From: Parapedobacter lycopersici
Lineage (GTDB): Bacteria; Bacteroidota; Bacteroidia; Sphingobacteriales; Sphingobacteriaceae
DNA: 64,000 nt
Reading direction: 5' to 3'
Assembly (NCBI RefSeq): GCF_024643285.1
Contig: NZ_JAMSLW010000001.1
Span: 903,575-967,574, forward strand
Both the position numbers and the translations under genes were made by a program. Shown here piece after piece: positions 25,799 to 35,797 of the stretch; the first letter of the stretch is position 1, and every line of letters starts with the position of its first letter. Below the pieces are notes generated by a model that saw only the letters and a list, made by a program, of their open reading frames with translations, was not told where the DNA came from and searched no databases.

Positions 25799-26659
25799 TT
25801 AGCTGCGCGGTAAGGCGGCCACCACGCCATGGTAAAAGCCCACAGATTCCGCTAATCCGGGCAGGGGATCTTTCATGTCCTTTTCAAACTCGAGGCTGCA
25901 CTGTCCTGTATACTTTATTTTGCGGAGCATGGCCACAAACGCGGGAATATCAATGACACCACGGCCCAATTCGCAGGTTTTACCGTCCCGTGTTGCCGCC
26001 GTTACGTTCTTGAAATGAATATCAAAAATCCGGCTGTGATAACGTTCCAGATCGGTCACCGGATCCTGTCCATCGCGCGTGTCGTGTCCCATGTCAAAAC
26101 ACAGTCCCATCCGGTTATCCAGGTTGCGGATGAGGTCATAAACGCTTTTTGCATTTGGGTACAGCTTGTCTTCCGGACCGTGGTTATGTATGGCATAGCG
26201 GATATCATATGCTTTTGTTTTCTCCGAAATATATTCCAGGTCCTCTTTATTCGGCACGCCGATAATCAGCTTCACGCCTACCCGTCTGGCGTATTCGAAA
26301 CCAGCATCAATTTCAGTACGCGACTTGGTCATGTAAATCGGTCCCACGGCATAGCCCGTCACGTCAAACGCTTTCAGTTTCTGATGAAAAGCAGTAATGG
26401 CTTCCGGTGTGCTGTCCAGCGGCAGATGAAAATCTTTAATACTCAGGTAATGCACATCCATCCGCTTCATCATGGCCAGTGAAGCATCCAGATCGAAATG
26501 CAAAAAGCTGTACCCTGCAATTCCCAGGTTGAAGCTTTCGCCTGGGCGGGCTTCCGGATGCATGTCGACCGGTTCGGTCCATCCTGAAGATAACCCCGGA
26601 AGGGTAGCCACTGAGATACCCAGCACACTTTTTTGTATGAATTGCCTTCTTGTATTCAT
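25799..26659 (-). CDS. Tat-exported sugar phosphate isomerase/epimerase-like TIM barrel
   Basis: This 286-residue protein starts MNTRRQFIQKSVLGISVATL, a clear twin-arginine signal; the ATG at 26659 was chosen over the 66-nt longer frame for that reason. The body is a xylose-isomerase-like/AP-endonuclease-2-like barrel (PF01261) with YAIHNHGPEDKLYPN, LCFDMGHDTRDGQDP and IFDIHFKNV supplying candidate metal-binding His, Asp and Glu, ending with CSLEFEKDM. Such exported barrels act on sugars, including 3-keto sugars, in Bacteroidota, but the substrate here is unknown. It is the last gene of the run of exported proteins from 38798 down. Confidence 0.8.
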   Translation of the reverse strand: MNTRRQFIQKSVLGISVATLPGLSSGWTEPVDMHPEARPGESFNLGIAGYSFLHFDLDASLAMMKRMDVHYLSIKDFHLPLDSTPEAITAFHQKLKAFDVTGYAVGPIYMTKSRTEIDAGFEYARRVGVKLIIGVPNKEDLEYISEKTKAYDIRYAIHNHGPEDKLYPNAKSVYDLIRNLDNRMGLCFDMGHDTRDGQDPVTDLERYHSRIFDIHFKNVTAATRDGKTCELGRGVIDIPAFVAMLRKIKYTGQCSLEFEKDMKDPLPGLAESVGFYHGVVAALPRS

Positions 26660-26773
26660 AAGGAAGTATTTATAATGGCGTATACGAAGATTTAAAGATA
26701 AAGGAAAACCCCGGAATACCGACAACTTATTGCTTTTCTTATGCCGGATATGCCGGCGGATAGTCCCGGATCA

Positions 26774-29074
26774 CTATTCTTTCCCAAAATGGCGATACAG
26801 TTCTTCTTGTGTGAAAGGCGCTGTCCGGTTATGAAACCTCGACCGCATCATGCTGAGCTCTTCCGGTAGTACAGCAACCGTAGCCTGGTTTCCCCAAGCC
26901 ACGCGTATATAAGAAAGCAGCTCGGCCAGTGCAGCATCCTCCATGGTGGGATGATGGGCAATCCCGGGCATTTCGCCGCTTACTTCAGGTGTCGCGTAGG
27001 TATGGCCGGCAACGTCCACCGGCCCGGTAAGTCCGTACAATACCAATGCCATCAGCCGGTCTTTATTACCCGTCACCCAGGCAGAACCCGCCAATGGAGG
27101 TGCAATGGCTGGAACCCCCTGGCCATCCGCACCATGACAGGGCTGGCAGGTCGTCTTAAATAAGGCGCTGCCTGTCGGAAAATGTTCCGCCAATCTGGCC
27201 TGATTAGCTTCCGTTGCCCGTTTGCCCCGTTCCTCCACCACGGTTGCGAGATGCCGGTAAAGCACCGTAGCTGTATCGCGCATCGACCGCATAACGAAGG
27301 GTTCGCGACCGGCCATGCCGCTGATCAGGGCATCGGACACTTCGGGATTCGTTTCGAAGGCGGTTGCCCGCTGCATTATTTTTCCCACGCTTCCGGCCGG
27401 AAGGGCGGGTATCAGGGCGGCGGCGGCAAGTGCAGCATACGGGGCAATCAAGGTATCCCTACGCCCCAGTGTTTCATCGAGTATAGCGATCAGACGCGTC
27501 GGGGCAACCGACGGTGCCAGCGATGGCATCGCAGCCAGTGCCTGTGCCCGTACCTGCCATAGGGGGTGTTCCAGTAATACCTGCACATCATCCAGTGTCA
27601 ACTGGTTTAACCCTTCGAGTGTCCACAATGCGTGAACCCGGTGAATCGGCATGTATTGATCGCTGCGCAATACGGTACGCAACGCGGAAGCCGCGTCAAC
27701 GGCCTGCCGGTCTACCAGCAGCTGTTGGGCTTTATCCCGTACCCACCCGTTTTTGTCTCCCAATGCAGAAACCAGTCCCGCCGTATGCTGCGGCATTTTT
27801 ACCGGCTGTGGGCTGGCCGTTTTCGGAAATACCCGGTAAATACGGCCCATACCCAGCGGCAATTCCAGGCCCCGGGTGGCAATCTCCTTTTTCAAATATG
27901 GCGTAAGGTAGGTGCTGTGCTGGATAATCCCGCGGTACATATCCAAAATGTAAATCGATCCGTCAGGGCCATTATACAGGTTGACCGGCCGGAAGCGCTC
28001 GTCGCGACTGGCCAAAAACTCCTTATCCGCATAAACCTGCTCTCCTGTTGTCCGGTAACCTGCTGTATCCAGGATATTCCACTTGATCAGGTTAGCAGCC
28101 GGTTCGGCCACAAATACATTCATCCCGGTCATCAGTCCGCCGCGGTAGAACAATGGACCGCAGGCAGCGGTAAAATTTGTCAGGTGCCCCGCGCTGTCCA
28201 ATATGCCGTCCATGTAGCCCCGGTTTACCCCCGGGGTCGGGTGTATGGGGTAGACCCGTTTATCGCGGACAATAGCTTCGCCATATCCCGCAACCCGACG
28301 CTGGTCCGGATTGCCGGCACCCTGTCCCGGTGGAAAATAGTCGCCCGAAACATTGCTCGAGTTATCGTTGTAATATAACCTCCCCCAGTCGTCCTGACTG
28401 ATGCCCCATTGTCCGCGAAAATGTGTTTTGTCCTGCTGCCAGGTGCCATCCGGAAGCCGGCGATACCGCCTGTCGGATTTGGCGCTGTATACCCAGTTAT
28501 CCAACGCACGGAACAGTCCGTTCGGCTGGTGTTCCACATTTCCACCTTCGGCATAAGCCGAGTCTACCAGTGTCCTGGCCCCCGGACGGTCATTTTCAAT
28601 TTCATAAAACCACAGGTTCGGCGGTTCGGCCACCAGCAGCCCGCCGCCGATCAGGCAGAGTGCACGGGGCATGACCAGCGAATCGAGGAAAACAGTCCGC
28701 TTGTCGGCCTGCCCGTCTCCGTCCGTATCGGTAAGCTGCACAATGCGCCCCACCGGCTGATCTTCACCGGTACCCAGCGTATCCGGCATGAAACCATCCA
28801 TTTCCGTCACCCACATTCGCCCGTATTCATCAAATATCATGACGACCGGTGCCATGACCAGCGGTTCCGCGGCAACAAGTTCGATGTCAAAATCCGGATC
28901 AAGCACCATCGCATTAAGTGCAGCCTTCGGATCAAGCGCGTCGCCAGCTGCATGCCTACTGCACCCGACGAAAAAAAAGGAAAGGCCCAACAGAAGGAAT
29001 AACCCGGTATAGCCGCGCACCGGCATCATAAATGCCCGCGGGTAACCTGCCATCATACTGTAGTTCGTTTTCAC
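26774..29074 (-). CDS. Membrane-anchored dehydrogenase-type propeller with C-terminal cytochrome c
   Basis: This 766-residue lipoprotein (hydrophobic segment, then FFVGCSRH) has an N-terminal beta-propeller resembling sorbosone/glucose dehydrogenase-like domains of the PVC-type family (VMIFDEYGRMWVTEMDGF near residue 75), a middle HEAT-like helical region (about 430-600) and a C-terminal cytochrome c domain. Its heme motif CQPCH is at 643-647 and a candidate axial Met is in SGEMPG about 50 residues later. The family is common in Planctomycetes and Bacteroidota; redox work on sugars at the cell envelope is suspected, not shown. It is 29 nt from the upstream beta-helix gene, so likely in one transcript. 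Several ATGs lie at the N-terminus; 29074 is the longest. Confidence 0.8.
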   Translation of the reverse strand: MKTNYSMMAGYPRAFMMPVRGYTGLFLLLGLSFFFVGCSRHAAGDALDPKAALNAMVLDPDFDIELVAAEPLVMAPVVMIFDEYGRMWVTEMDGFMPDTLGTGEDQPVGRIVQLTDTDGDGQADKRTVFLDSLVMPRALCLIGGGLLVAEPPNLWFYEIENDRPGARTLVDSAYAEGGNVEHQPNGLFRALDNWVYSAKSDRRYRRLPDGTWQQDKTHFRGQWGISQDDWGRLYYNDNSSNVSGDYFPPGQGAGNPDQRRVAGYGEAIVRDKRVYPIHPTPGVNRGYMDGILDSAGHLTNFTAACGPLFYRGGLMTGMNVFVAEPAANLIKWNILDTAGYRTTGEQVYADKEFLASRDERFRPVNLYNGPDGSIYILDMYRGIIQHSTYLTPYLKKEIATRGLELPLGMGRIYRVFPKTASPQPVKMPQHTAGLVSALGDKNGWVRDKAQQLLVDRQAVDAASALRTVLRSDQYMPIHRVHALWTLEGLNQLTLDDVQVLLEHPLWQVRAQALAAMPSLAPSVAPTRLIAILDETLGRRDTLIAPYAALAAAALIPALPAGSVGKIMQRATAFETNPEVSDALISGMAGREPFVMRSMRDTATVLYRHLATVVEERGKRATEANQARLAEHFPTGSALFKTTCQPCHGADGQGVPAIAPPLAGSAWVTGNKDRLMALVLYGLTGPVDVAGHTYATPEVSGEMPGIAHHPTMEDAALAELLSYIRVAWGNQATVAVLPEELSMMRSRFHNRTAPFTQEELYRHFGKE

Positions 29075-29103
29075 GCCGGAATATTTTGGGAAGCCAGGAA
29101 AAA

Positions 29104-32100
29104 TCAGGGAATATGAATGCTATAAAGCGAGGAACGCGCTGTAATAAATAGTGTCTTATTATCCTTCCCGCCAAAAATCAGCGTAGCCGGCCGTTCGGGC
29201 ACATCGATAGTCCGTATCCGTTTGCCGGCCGGATTATACACGTGGATCTGCCCGTCAGCCACATACACATTACCCGCGTCGTCTGTCACCGTACTGAATT
29301 CTCCCCGGTTAATCACATAAGAAACATCGCTAAAGGTTCCATCTGCCCCAACAGCTACCCTGGCCACTTTTTTATAGTACTCATCCGTGGAGTAATAAGC
29401 TTTTCCGGGAAATGCTTCCACCACACCCGTTGCCCGGGCCAGATCATAAAACTCGGGAATATAGGTTACACCATCCGGCGCGGCAAACGCATATTCGGGT
29501 GTAAAAACAGATACCTCTTCAAAGTTCATCCGCCAACGGTTTGCCGGCAGCAATAATTTGTGTATATTTTTCATGGCCCCATACCGGACTTTCGGCAATA
29601 GCCGGATGCTTTCATCCGGGTTGTCCGGGTCAATGGAATATACCCAGCTTGCGAATCCGGAATTCCCCCAGCCACTGAACGATGTGCCCGCAGCGTCCGG
29701 CAGTGCCGGTACGGCTTCCTGTTCGCCATTTACCAGGTACCCGGGCTGGGGATCATACCGAAAGACAACAAGCAGGTTGTCTTTGGTGTCCATGCCCAGT
29801 GAAAGCGGTTTCCACGGAAAATCAGCCACCAGCGACACCGATTCGGTAGCCACCGACCATTTATAAATCCGTCGAAGCCGGTGATCGCTGAAATAGACAT
29901 TTCCCCTGCTGTCCCGGGTGATGCCCTCAGCAAATTCAAACCCCGTAGCTACCTGCCGGATACCTTCCGGTGCAGGGCCGGTGGGTTGCTGATGCCTGTT
30001 GCCTTTGATATGCAACATGGAAAATTCCCAGGGACGCACGTCCATACCCGTATTTACATCGTATATCGGCACGTTGGTTGTATACTTAATCTGGGAGTAA
30101 TTATGCACGTTATAAAATGTCAGGTTCTCGCAATTCCAGGTCCGCGCCGAATACGGTGCCGGTTTCACCATCCGGATAACCCGGAAAAAATAAAGGTGGG
30201 CAAACATCAGGTCGCGGCAATTGACCAGTTCCAGGGGAAGCACGTCATGCCCCTCCCGGCTCTCTTCCTCAAATTGGAAAGCATACATTTTCCAGTTCGC
30301 AACGTTATTGAAGCGGGCTTCGTTGCGTACATGGTGCTCCAGCGACATGGCATAGATCTTACCCGGAGTTTCCGTGTTGCTTACGTATAAACCGCTGGCA
30401 TTATAGGTGGATGCCGTCCAGATATCTTTAAATATCCCGCCACCCCCGTTGGTCACCCAAAGGCTCCAGTATTGATTATCCCACGCCGCGTCCATGCCGG
30501 GTAATACTACCGGTTGTGCGGGTGAGCTGATCCGCGCGCCTCCGTTGGCATATGCCTGCTGGGGTGCGTTGCCTTTGGGCATGGTGCCGTGGCCACCGAC
30601 GAATTTAACATCGTTTACGTATGAATCCGCACCGGCCATCCATTTCAGGCCCACGGCCCGATAATTATATGCGCCGGTATTCAGGCCGATCCCATTGAGC
30701 ATATTCTGGCCGCCGGACGCCGATTCCAGCAGCGCCACCGGGCCGCCAAAACCGCTGAATGCCGACGTGCTTTCCTTCAGCATCAGCTGCGTTGCAAAAG
30801 GGTGCAGGCCGATTAACTTCGTTGACTCGTCCATTTTCAAGGGCTCACTAATGACATACCATCCCTGGGGCACGTAAATGGTCCGGTGCGTGGCCAGTGC
30901 CTTTTTGAACACCTCGGTATCGTCGGTCACGCCATCACCGACGGCGCCAAGCGCCTTGATATTAACCCATTCAGACATGGGGGGCAGGTCCGGGATTTCC
31001 TTAACAAGCCGTTCCGGGAACCGAATCAGTGATTCCGTTTCAAAAACGGTCTGATACTGTGCATCGGCACCCAGGTCGGCTATGTGCAAACCGTAAACGA
31101 ACCGATTTACCTGGTACATATCGCCCGAACGTGTAATCGTGCTGTCGATGCCTTTTACCGTGGCAAACACCGGTACATTGCGACAGGCGACCTGAAGGGC
31201 ACTGATCTGATTTTTCGCATTGTATTCATTAAAGACCAATGCCGATCTGCTGATGTTTTCAAACCGGCAGTTTTCGAGAAAAATCTTGTCGGGAAATGCA
31301 TGGGTGGCCTCAATGACTACCGGTGTGTTTTTGGCTTCCATGTTGACGATGGTAAGTCCCACGTCACCGATTGCCATGGTTGCAATGGCTGCTTTCCGCT
31401 GCCCTTCAAAATACGTATCCACCATCATCATTGGCCATCCCGGTGACGTCTTGGTCGTATAAATTCCATAATCACCACCGTAGAAACGTACATTTTCCAT
31501 TTCATTTCCTACATCATACAACCCGGCCTTTCCCGTACCGACATGGATATCAACATGGCTGATAAAGCTATGCTGCGCGAAATGCGTGCGCAGGGCTACC
31601 GCTGCCGGATTACCATCCGCGATGCGTAGGTTCACATTGGAAAGGGCGCTGTAAAAAGTTCCCGCCCCGGCATCCCGGATATCCTCATCATCCCCCTCGT
31701 ACCGGTCGACAAACCAGAACAGGTAATTTGCCGCTCCCTTATCACCTGCGCGGGGTTGCTGAAAACCAGGGGAATTGGCGGCCAGGATGAATTCCGGACG
31801 GGTACGACCGTATCCAATGAGCCGGATGGCTTTGGGAACATAGATCGTTTTCGTGAGCTTGTAGGTTCCTTCCGGTATAAAGAGAATACCGAAATTCCGC
31901 GTATTCTTTAAATCGATGATGGCCTTTTGCAGGATATCGGAAACATCCATGCTACCGTCGTTACGGATACCGAATTGTTCCCCGGTAAAAAAAACAGCTT
32001 CGTTATCATCCGGCTTTTCAGTGTATACCGAAACACCCTGTGCCTGTAACGTATACGATAACAATAAGAAGAAGGAGATTGCCCAAATTGTTTTAAGGTT

Positions 32101-32106
32101 CATCAT
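29104..32106 (-). CDS. Pectate-lyase-like beta-helix fused to SMP-30-like propeller (copy 1)
   Basis: This exported protein of 1000 residues has signal peptide MMNLKTIWAISFFLLLSYTLQAQG. Two Pectate_lyase_3-type beta-helix starts are visible: FGIRNDGSMDVSDILQKAI (about 45) and IKALGAVGDGVTDDTEVFKKAL (about 383), each followed by YVP.G-type segments. From about 720 the sequence becomes an SMP-30/NHL-like propeller (FEFAEGITRDSRGNVYFSDH) that reaches the C-terminus. The parts suggest polysaccharide binding or cleavage joined to lactone hydrolysis, but catalytic residues cannot be assigned. It is a diverged tandem paralogue of 32488-35526. A TAnnTTTG box lies at 32196-32203. Confidence 0.78.
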   Translation of the reverse strand: MMNLKTIWAISFFLLLSYTLQAQGVSVYTEKPDDNEAVFFTGEQFGIRNDGSMDVSDILQKAIIDLKNTRNFGILFIPEGTYKLTKTIYVPKAIRLIGYGRTRPEFILAANSPGFQQPRAGDKGAANYLFWFVDRYEGDDEDIRDAGAGTFYSALSNVNLRIADGNPAAVALRTHFAQHSFISHVDIHVGTGKAGLYDVGNEMENVRFYGGDYGIYTTKTSPGWPMMMVDTYFEGQRKAAIATMAIGDVGLTIVNMEAKNTPVVIEATHAFPDKIFLENCRFENISRSALVFNEYNAKNQISALQVACRNVPVFATVKGIDSTITRSGDMYQVNRFVYGLHIADLGADAQYQTVFETESLIRFPERLVKEIPDLPPMSEWVNIKALGAVGDGVTDDTEVFKKALATHRTIYVPQGWYVISEPLKMDESTKLIGLHPFATQLMLKESTSAFSGFGGPVALLESASGGQNMLNGIGLNTGAYNYRAVGLKWMAGADSYVNDVKFVGGHGTMPKGNAPQQAYANGGARISSPAQPVVLPGMDAAWDNQYWSLWVTNGGGGIFKDIWTASTYNASGLYVSNTETPGKIYAMSLEHHVRNEARFNNVANWKMYAFQFEEESREGHDVLPLELVNCRDLMFAHLYFFRVIRMVKPAPYSARTWNCENLTFYNVHNYSQIKYTTNVPIYDVNTGMDVRPWEFSMLHIKGNRHQQPTGPAPEGIRQVATGFEFAEGITRDSRGNVYFSDHRLRRIYKWSVATESVSLVADFPWKPLSLGMDTKDNLLVVFRYDPQPGYLVNGEQEAVPALPDAAGTSFSGWGNSGFASWVYSIDPDNPDESIRLLPKVRYGAMKNIHKLLLPANRWRMNFEEVSVFTPEYAFAAPDGVTYIPEFYDLARATGVVEAFPGKAYYSTDEYYKKVARVAVGADGTFSDVSYVINRGEFSTVTDDAGNVYVADGQIHVYNPAGKRIRTIDVPERPATLIFGGKDNKTLFITARSSLYSIHIP

Positions 32107-32195
32107 TGCTACTTTGTTGTGAATATGTTAATTGGTTAGTTGCGAATCGGCAAAACGTTCCAGTTAATGGCGTTCCAGCACCGGTCGCAACGGAT

Positions 32196-32203
32196 CAAAT
32201 ATA
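32196..32203 (-). promoter_or_regulatory. TAnnTTTG box upstream of beta-helix copy 1
   Basis: On the minus strand this reads TATATTTG, a full match to the -7 consensus, about 90 nt upstream of the gene start at 32106. The -33 position lacks TTG, so promoter strength is uncertain; a bound activator could compensate, and the repeats at 32328-32371 lie 125-175 nt further upstream. Confidence 0.38.
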
Positions 32204-32327
32204 ACGCATCGCAAAGACTTTGCACGACGTTAGGCGGATTTCATCGCCATATCACGAATAAATTACTTAGCCTTCATCCCATATACACCATCGCCCCCTG
32301 GTCTATTTTACGACCGGACTGCTTCGG

Positions 32328-32371
32328 GGTGAGTCCACCATAAGTCCACGGTGAGTCCACGTTAAGTCCAC
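32328..32371. repeat. Four contiguous 11-bp direct repeats
   Basis: The units GGTGAGTCCAC, CATAAGTCCAC, GGTGAGTCCAC and GTTAAGTCCAC follow each other without spacers; AGTCCAC is constant and units 1 and 3 are identical. The 11-bp period is close to one helical turn, so the copies face the same side of the DNA, as binding sites for a multimeric regulator would. They lie in the gap upstream of the beta-helix gene. Confidence 0.85.
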
Positions 32372-32487
32372 CTTTTTACGGGTTGGCCGTAGACCTACCG
32401 CGGTGCCATCCTGCTGTTACCGTAGGTTCATTCCGATGCCTTCCGGTAGTAGGGATTAACCTCCTCCCTACCAGCCGGAAAACATGA

Positions 32488-35400
32488 TTATTTAATCTTT
32501 ACACGGAATAACTTGGACCGGGTAGTGATAAACAGGGTATTCCCGTCTTTTCCACCAAACTGAATGGTAGATGGGCGTTCCGGCACTTCGATCATCCGCA
32601 CTTCTTTGCCCGTTTTGTCAAACACATAAATCTGTCCGTCGGCAACATAGAGGTTCCCCTCATCATCCACCGCCGAGCCGAATTCGCCCCATTCCACAAA
32701 ATAATTTAAGTTAGCGAGTGTGCCATCTGGTGCTACATCCATGCGGACCATCCGCCGGTCATACTCGTCCGATGCATAAAACGGTTTACCGGGATAAGCT
32801 TCCAGCACGGATGAACTACGGGCCAGGTCATACTGATCCGGAATGATGGTCTTGCCGTCCGGAGCCAGAAAACAGAACTCGGGTTTAAACATAACCACCG
32901 TATTGAAATCGTGGAAATCGCGCCAGCGGTTCGATGGGTAGAGCGCTTTGTGAACGGGATTGACGGAGCCCATGGGTACTTTTGGTAATGCGGTTATGGT
33001 TTCCTCCGGATTGTCCGGATCGATGGAATACACCCGCGTCTCAAACGATGCGTTGCCATAACCGGCAAACGACGTTCCCTTTGTATCCGGGTACTGCACC
33101 GGCCGTTCCTGCTCGCCGTTAACCAAGTGCCCCGGTTGTGGTTTATATCGAAAGACTACCAGTAAATTATCCGCTGAATCAAAGGCCAGGGACATGGGTT
33201 CCCAGGGAAAATCGGCCACCAGCGATAATGTGTTGGTTTCAACGGACCATTTGTAAATACGGCGGAACCGCTGCTCACTGAAATAGATGTTTCCTTTGCT
33301 GTCGCGGGTAATTCCTTCGGCAAATTCAAAGCCTGATGCCAGCTGTTCCACTTTACCGGCCGCGTGGGTCAACGGTTGCCGGCGCGGCTCACGTCCGGTA
33401 ATCGTCAGCTGCTGGAATTCCCACGGACGAACTTCGATATCCTTGTTAATGTCGTATACGGGAATGTCCGTGGTGTATTTAATCTGTGAATAATTATGCA
33501 CGTTATATAACGTAATATTTTCACTGTTCCATACCCGGATGGAGTTGTGATACGGTTCATTGATGCGAATGACCCGGAACATGTAGAGATTGGCAAAAGT
33601 AAGGTCCCTGCAATTATCGATCTCGATGGGCTGGGCTTCCGTACCTTCCCGGCTTTCTTCTTCCAGCTGGAACGCATATATTTTCCAGTTGGCCACGTTT
33701 TTGAACCGCGCCTCATTACGTACATGGTGCTCCAGCGACATGGCATAAATTCGTCCGGGTGTACGGGTGTTGTTTACGTAAAGGCCGCTGGTCGCATAAG
33801 TAGACGCCGTCCACACATCCTTGATCGTGCCGCCGCCGCCGTTGGTCACCCAAAAACTCCAATACTGATTATCCCACGCCAAATCCATTCCGGGAGCAGA
33901 CACCGGATTTTCAGGCGAACTGATCCGGGGTTCACTCGGCCACCACTCCCGGCCACCGCCGGGTTTACCTGTCAGTGCAGGCTTGGACAATCCGCCATGA
34001 CCACCAACGAATTTGACATCGTTGACATACGAGTCGGCACCGGCCATCCACTTCAGTCCCACCGCCCGGTAATTGTATGCCCCGGTGTTCATGCCGATTC
34101 CATTCAATACATTGGCTCCGCCCGCTGAAGATTCCAGCAGCGCCTTGGGGCTACCAAAACCGCTAAATGCAGGCGTACTTTCGGCAAGCTGGAACTGTGT
34201 ACCGAAGGGATGCAGGCCGATCAGACGGGTACTGGGCTTCATCTTGATTGTTTCGGATACCAGGTACCAGCCCTGCGGCACGTAAATGTTGTCGTATTGG
34301 TTAATCGCATCCTGGATGGCTCTCGTATCGTCCGTTATACCATCGCCCTTGACTCCCAGGTCGAGGAGATTGACCCACGTTTCCATGGCCGGCAATGCGG
34401 GAATGTCTCGTTTTACGGCTTCCGGCAACCGCTGTAACGGTACAATATCAGTAACCGTCCGGTAAGCCGGCTTGGCTACCATATCAGCGAGCTGCAGGCC
34501 ATGACTGAAATCCTGAATGCGGTATGTGGCATACTTCACTGGAATGATTTCTCCGCTCATCCGGAACTTGGCCAATACAGGTGCATTGCTGCAAACGACG
34601 TTGCGAAAAGTGATTTGGTTGTTGCTGTTGTTTTGATTGCTGATCAGCACGATCGGACCGCTGACGTTTTCAAATCGGCTGTTCTCTACATACAGGCGAT
34701 CTGCATAGTTTGAATCGATGTCAAACACCATCGGTACATCTTTCACCTGGAGATTAACCATAGACAGACCGGATTCCTGAACACGGAGTGCCGCCTTGCG
34801 CTGTCCCTCGAAATAGGCGTCGACCATCATTACCTGCCATCCCGGTGAAGCTTTGGTTGTATAGATACCATATTCGCCGCCGTAAAAAGCTACGTTCTCC
34901 AACTCATTGCCAATATCGAATAACCCTGCCTTCCCGCCACCAATGTACACATTGACATGGCTGATGAAACTGTGCTGTGCAAAATGGGTACGCAACGCCA
35001 CTGCATGTGGGTTGCCGTCTTCGATACGCAGGTTAATGTTGGACATCGCGCTGTAAAACGTGCTGGCCCCGGCATCACGTGGTGCCTGGCCGGGCTCAAC
35101 CAACCCGCTTGTAAACCAGAACATATACCGGGCCCTGCCTTTATCGTTCGGTATCTCTTCCTGAAATCCGGGCGCATTTTTCGCCAGGATGAATTCAGGT
35201 CGATTCTTTCCGTAACCGATCAATCGAATGGCCGTTGGGATATAGATGGTTTTGCTGATCAGGTATTTTCCTTCCGGGATGAACAGGATTCCAAAATTCT
35301 TCTCACGTTTCACCTGGTCTATTGCCGACTGCAGGGCATCCGAAACGTCCGTCTTCCCATCGCTTTTGATCGGGTAGTTCTCCGGCGTAAAATAAAAGGC

Positions 35401-35526
35401 TTCCGGATCATCCGGACGTTGGGTGTAAATGGATTTCGTATCAGTGGCATACAGCTGCACACCAAACAGGCAACATAACAATCCCAGTAAAATTTTCTTA
35501 AAATTATCCATCATTTTCCGGTTCAA
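32488..35526 (-). CDS. Pectate-lyase-like beta-helix fused to SMP-30-like propeller (copy 2)
   Basis: This 1012-residue exported protein (signal around FKKILLGLLCCLFGVQLYA) has the same layout as 29104-32106: two beta-helix starts (YPIKSDGKTDVSDALQSAI about 48, LLDLGVKGDGITDDTRAIQDAI about 390) and a C-terminal propeller (FEFAEGITRDSKGNIYFSEQ). Long stretches are shared with the other copy, for example AVGLKWMAGADSYVNDVKF and YAMSLEHHVRNEARF, but the signal peptides and loops differ, so the duplication is old. The start could also be the ATG 12 nt in (MMDNFKK is internal). It is 271 nt from the FAD oxidoreductase; that gap shows only a 7-bp hairpin at 35750-35771. Confidence 0.78.
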   Translation of the reverse strand: MNRKMMDNFKKILLGLLCCLFGVQLYATDTKSIYTQRPDDPEAFYFTPENYPIKSDGKTDVSDALQSAIDQVKREKNFGILFIPEGKYLISKTIYIPTAIRLIGYGKNRPEFILAKNAPGFQEEIPNDKGRARYMFWFTSGLVEPGQAPRDAGASTFYSAMSNINLRIEDGNPHAVALRTHFAQHSFISHVNVYIGGGKAGLFDIGNELENVAFYGGEYGIYTTKASPGWQVMMVDAYFEGQRKAALRVQESGLSMVNLQVKDVPMVFDIDSNYADRLYVENSRFENVSGPIVLISNQNNSNNQITFRNVVCSNAPVLAKFRMSGEIIPVKYATYRIQDFSHGLQLADMVAKPAYRTVTDIVPLQRLPEAVKRDIPALPAMETWVNLLDLGVKGDGITDDTRAIQDAINQYDNIYVPQGWYLVSETIKMKPSTRLIGLHPFGTQFQLAESTPAFSGFGSPKALLESSAGGANVLNGIGMNTGAYNYRAVGLKWMAGADSYVNDVKFVGGHGGLSKPALTGKPGGGREWWPSEPRISSPENPVSAPGMDLAWDNQYWSFWVTNGGGGTIKDVWTASTYATSGLYVNNTRTPGRIYAMSLEHHVRNEARFKNVANWKIYAFQLEEESREGTEAQPIEIDNCRDLTFANLYMFRVIRINEPYHNSIRVWNSENITLYNVHNYSQIKYTTDIPVYDINKDIEVRPWEFQQLTITGREPRRQPLTHAAGKVEQLASGFEFAEGITRDSKGNIYFSEQRFRRIYKWSVETNTLSLVADFPWEPMSLAFDSADNLLVVFRYKPQPGHLVNGEQERPVQYPDTKGTSFAGYGNASFETRVYSIDPDNPEETITALPKVPMGSVNPVHKALYPSNRWRDFHDFNTVVMFKPEFCFLAPDGKTIIPDQYDLARSSSVLEAYPGKPFYASDEYDRRMVRMDVAPDGTLANLNYFVEWGEFGSAVDDEGNLYVADGQIYVFDKTGKEVRMIEVPERPSTIQFGGKDGNTLFITTRSKLFRVKIK

Positions 35527-35797
35527 AAAAACAGTAATCGTATAACTTTAGGTGTTACGAATCGAGGTCAGTAATATACGTGGAAGCACAACGGACACCG
35601 TAAATTCGCGCACAAGTCTAAGCATATTTACTTCAACTTTGTCTTATATAATAGGCTTATTACAATCCGCAGGTTACTATTGGACCACCCGGCGCACGGT
35701 TATATGGATTCTTGTGTTCTCAGCGCCGGCCAGCGCAAGCGGTTATCGCACCGGAGCAAAAAGGCTCCGGGTGTAACAGGACAGCCGGATCATCTGC

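Larger units (their letters stand above)
32107..32487. other. 381-nt gap between the paralogues
   Basis: No credible gene is visible. It holds a minus-strand TAnnTTTG box (32196-32203), four phased 11-bp repeats (32328-32371) and, near the upstream paralogue's stop, an imperfect hairpin around GTAGGGA/TCCCTAC. It looks like a regulatory region for the downstream copy. Confidence 0.5.

Noticed and set aside
32328..32371. The 11-bp repeats considered as a CRISPR array.
   Set aside because: Units are contiguous with no spacers and far too short, and no cas genes are present.
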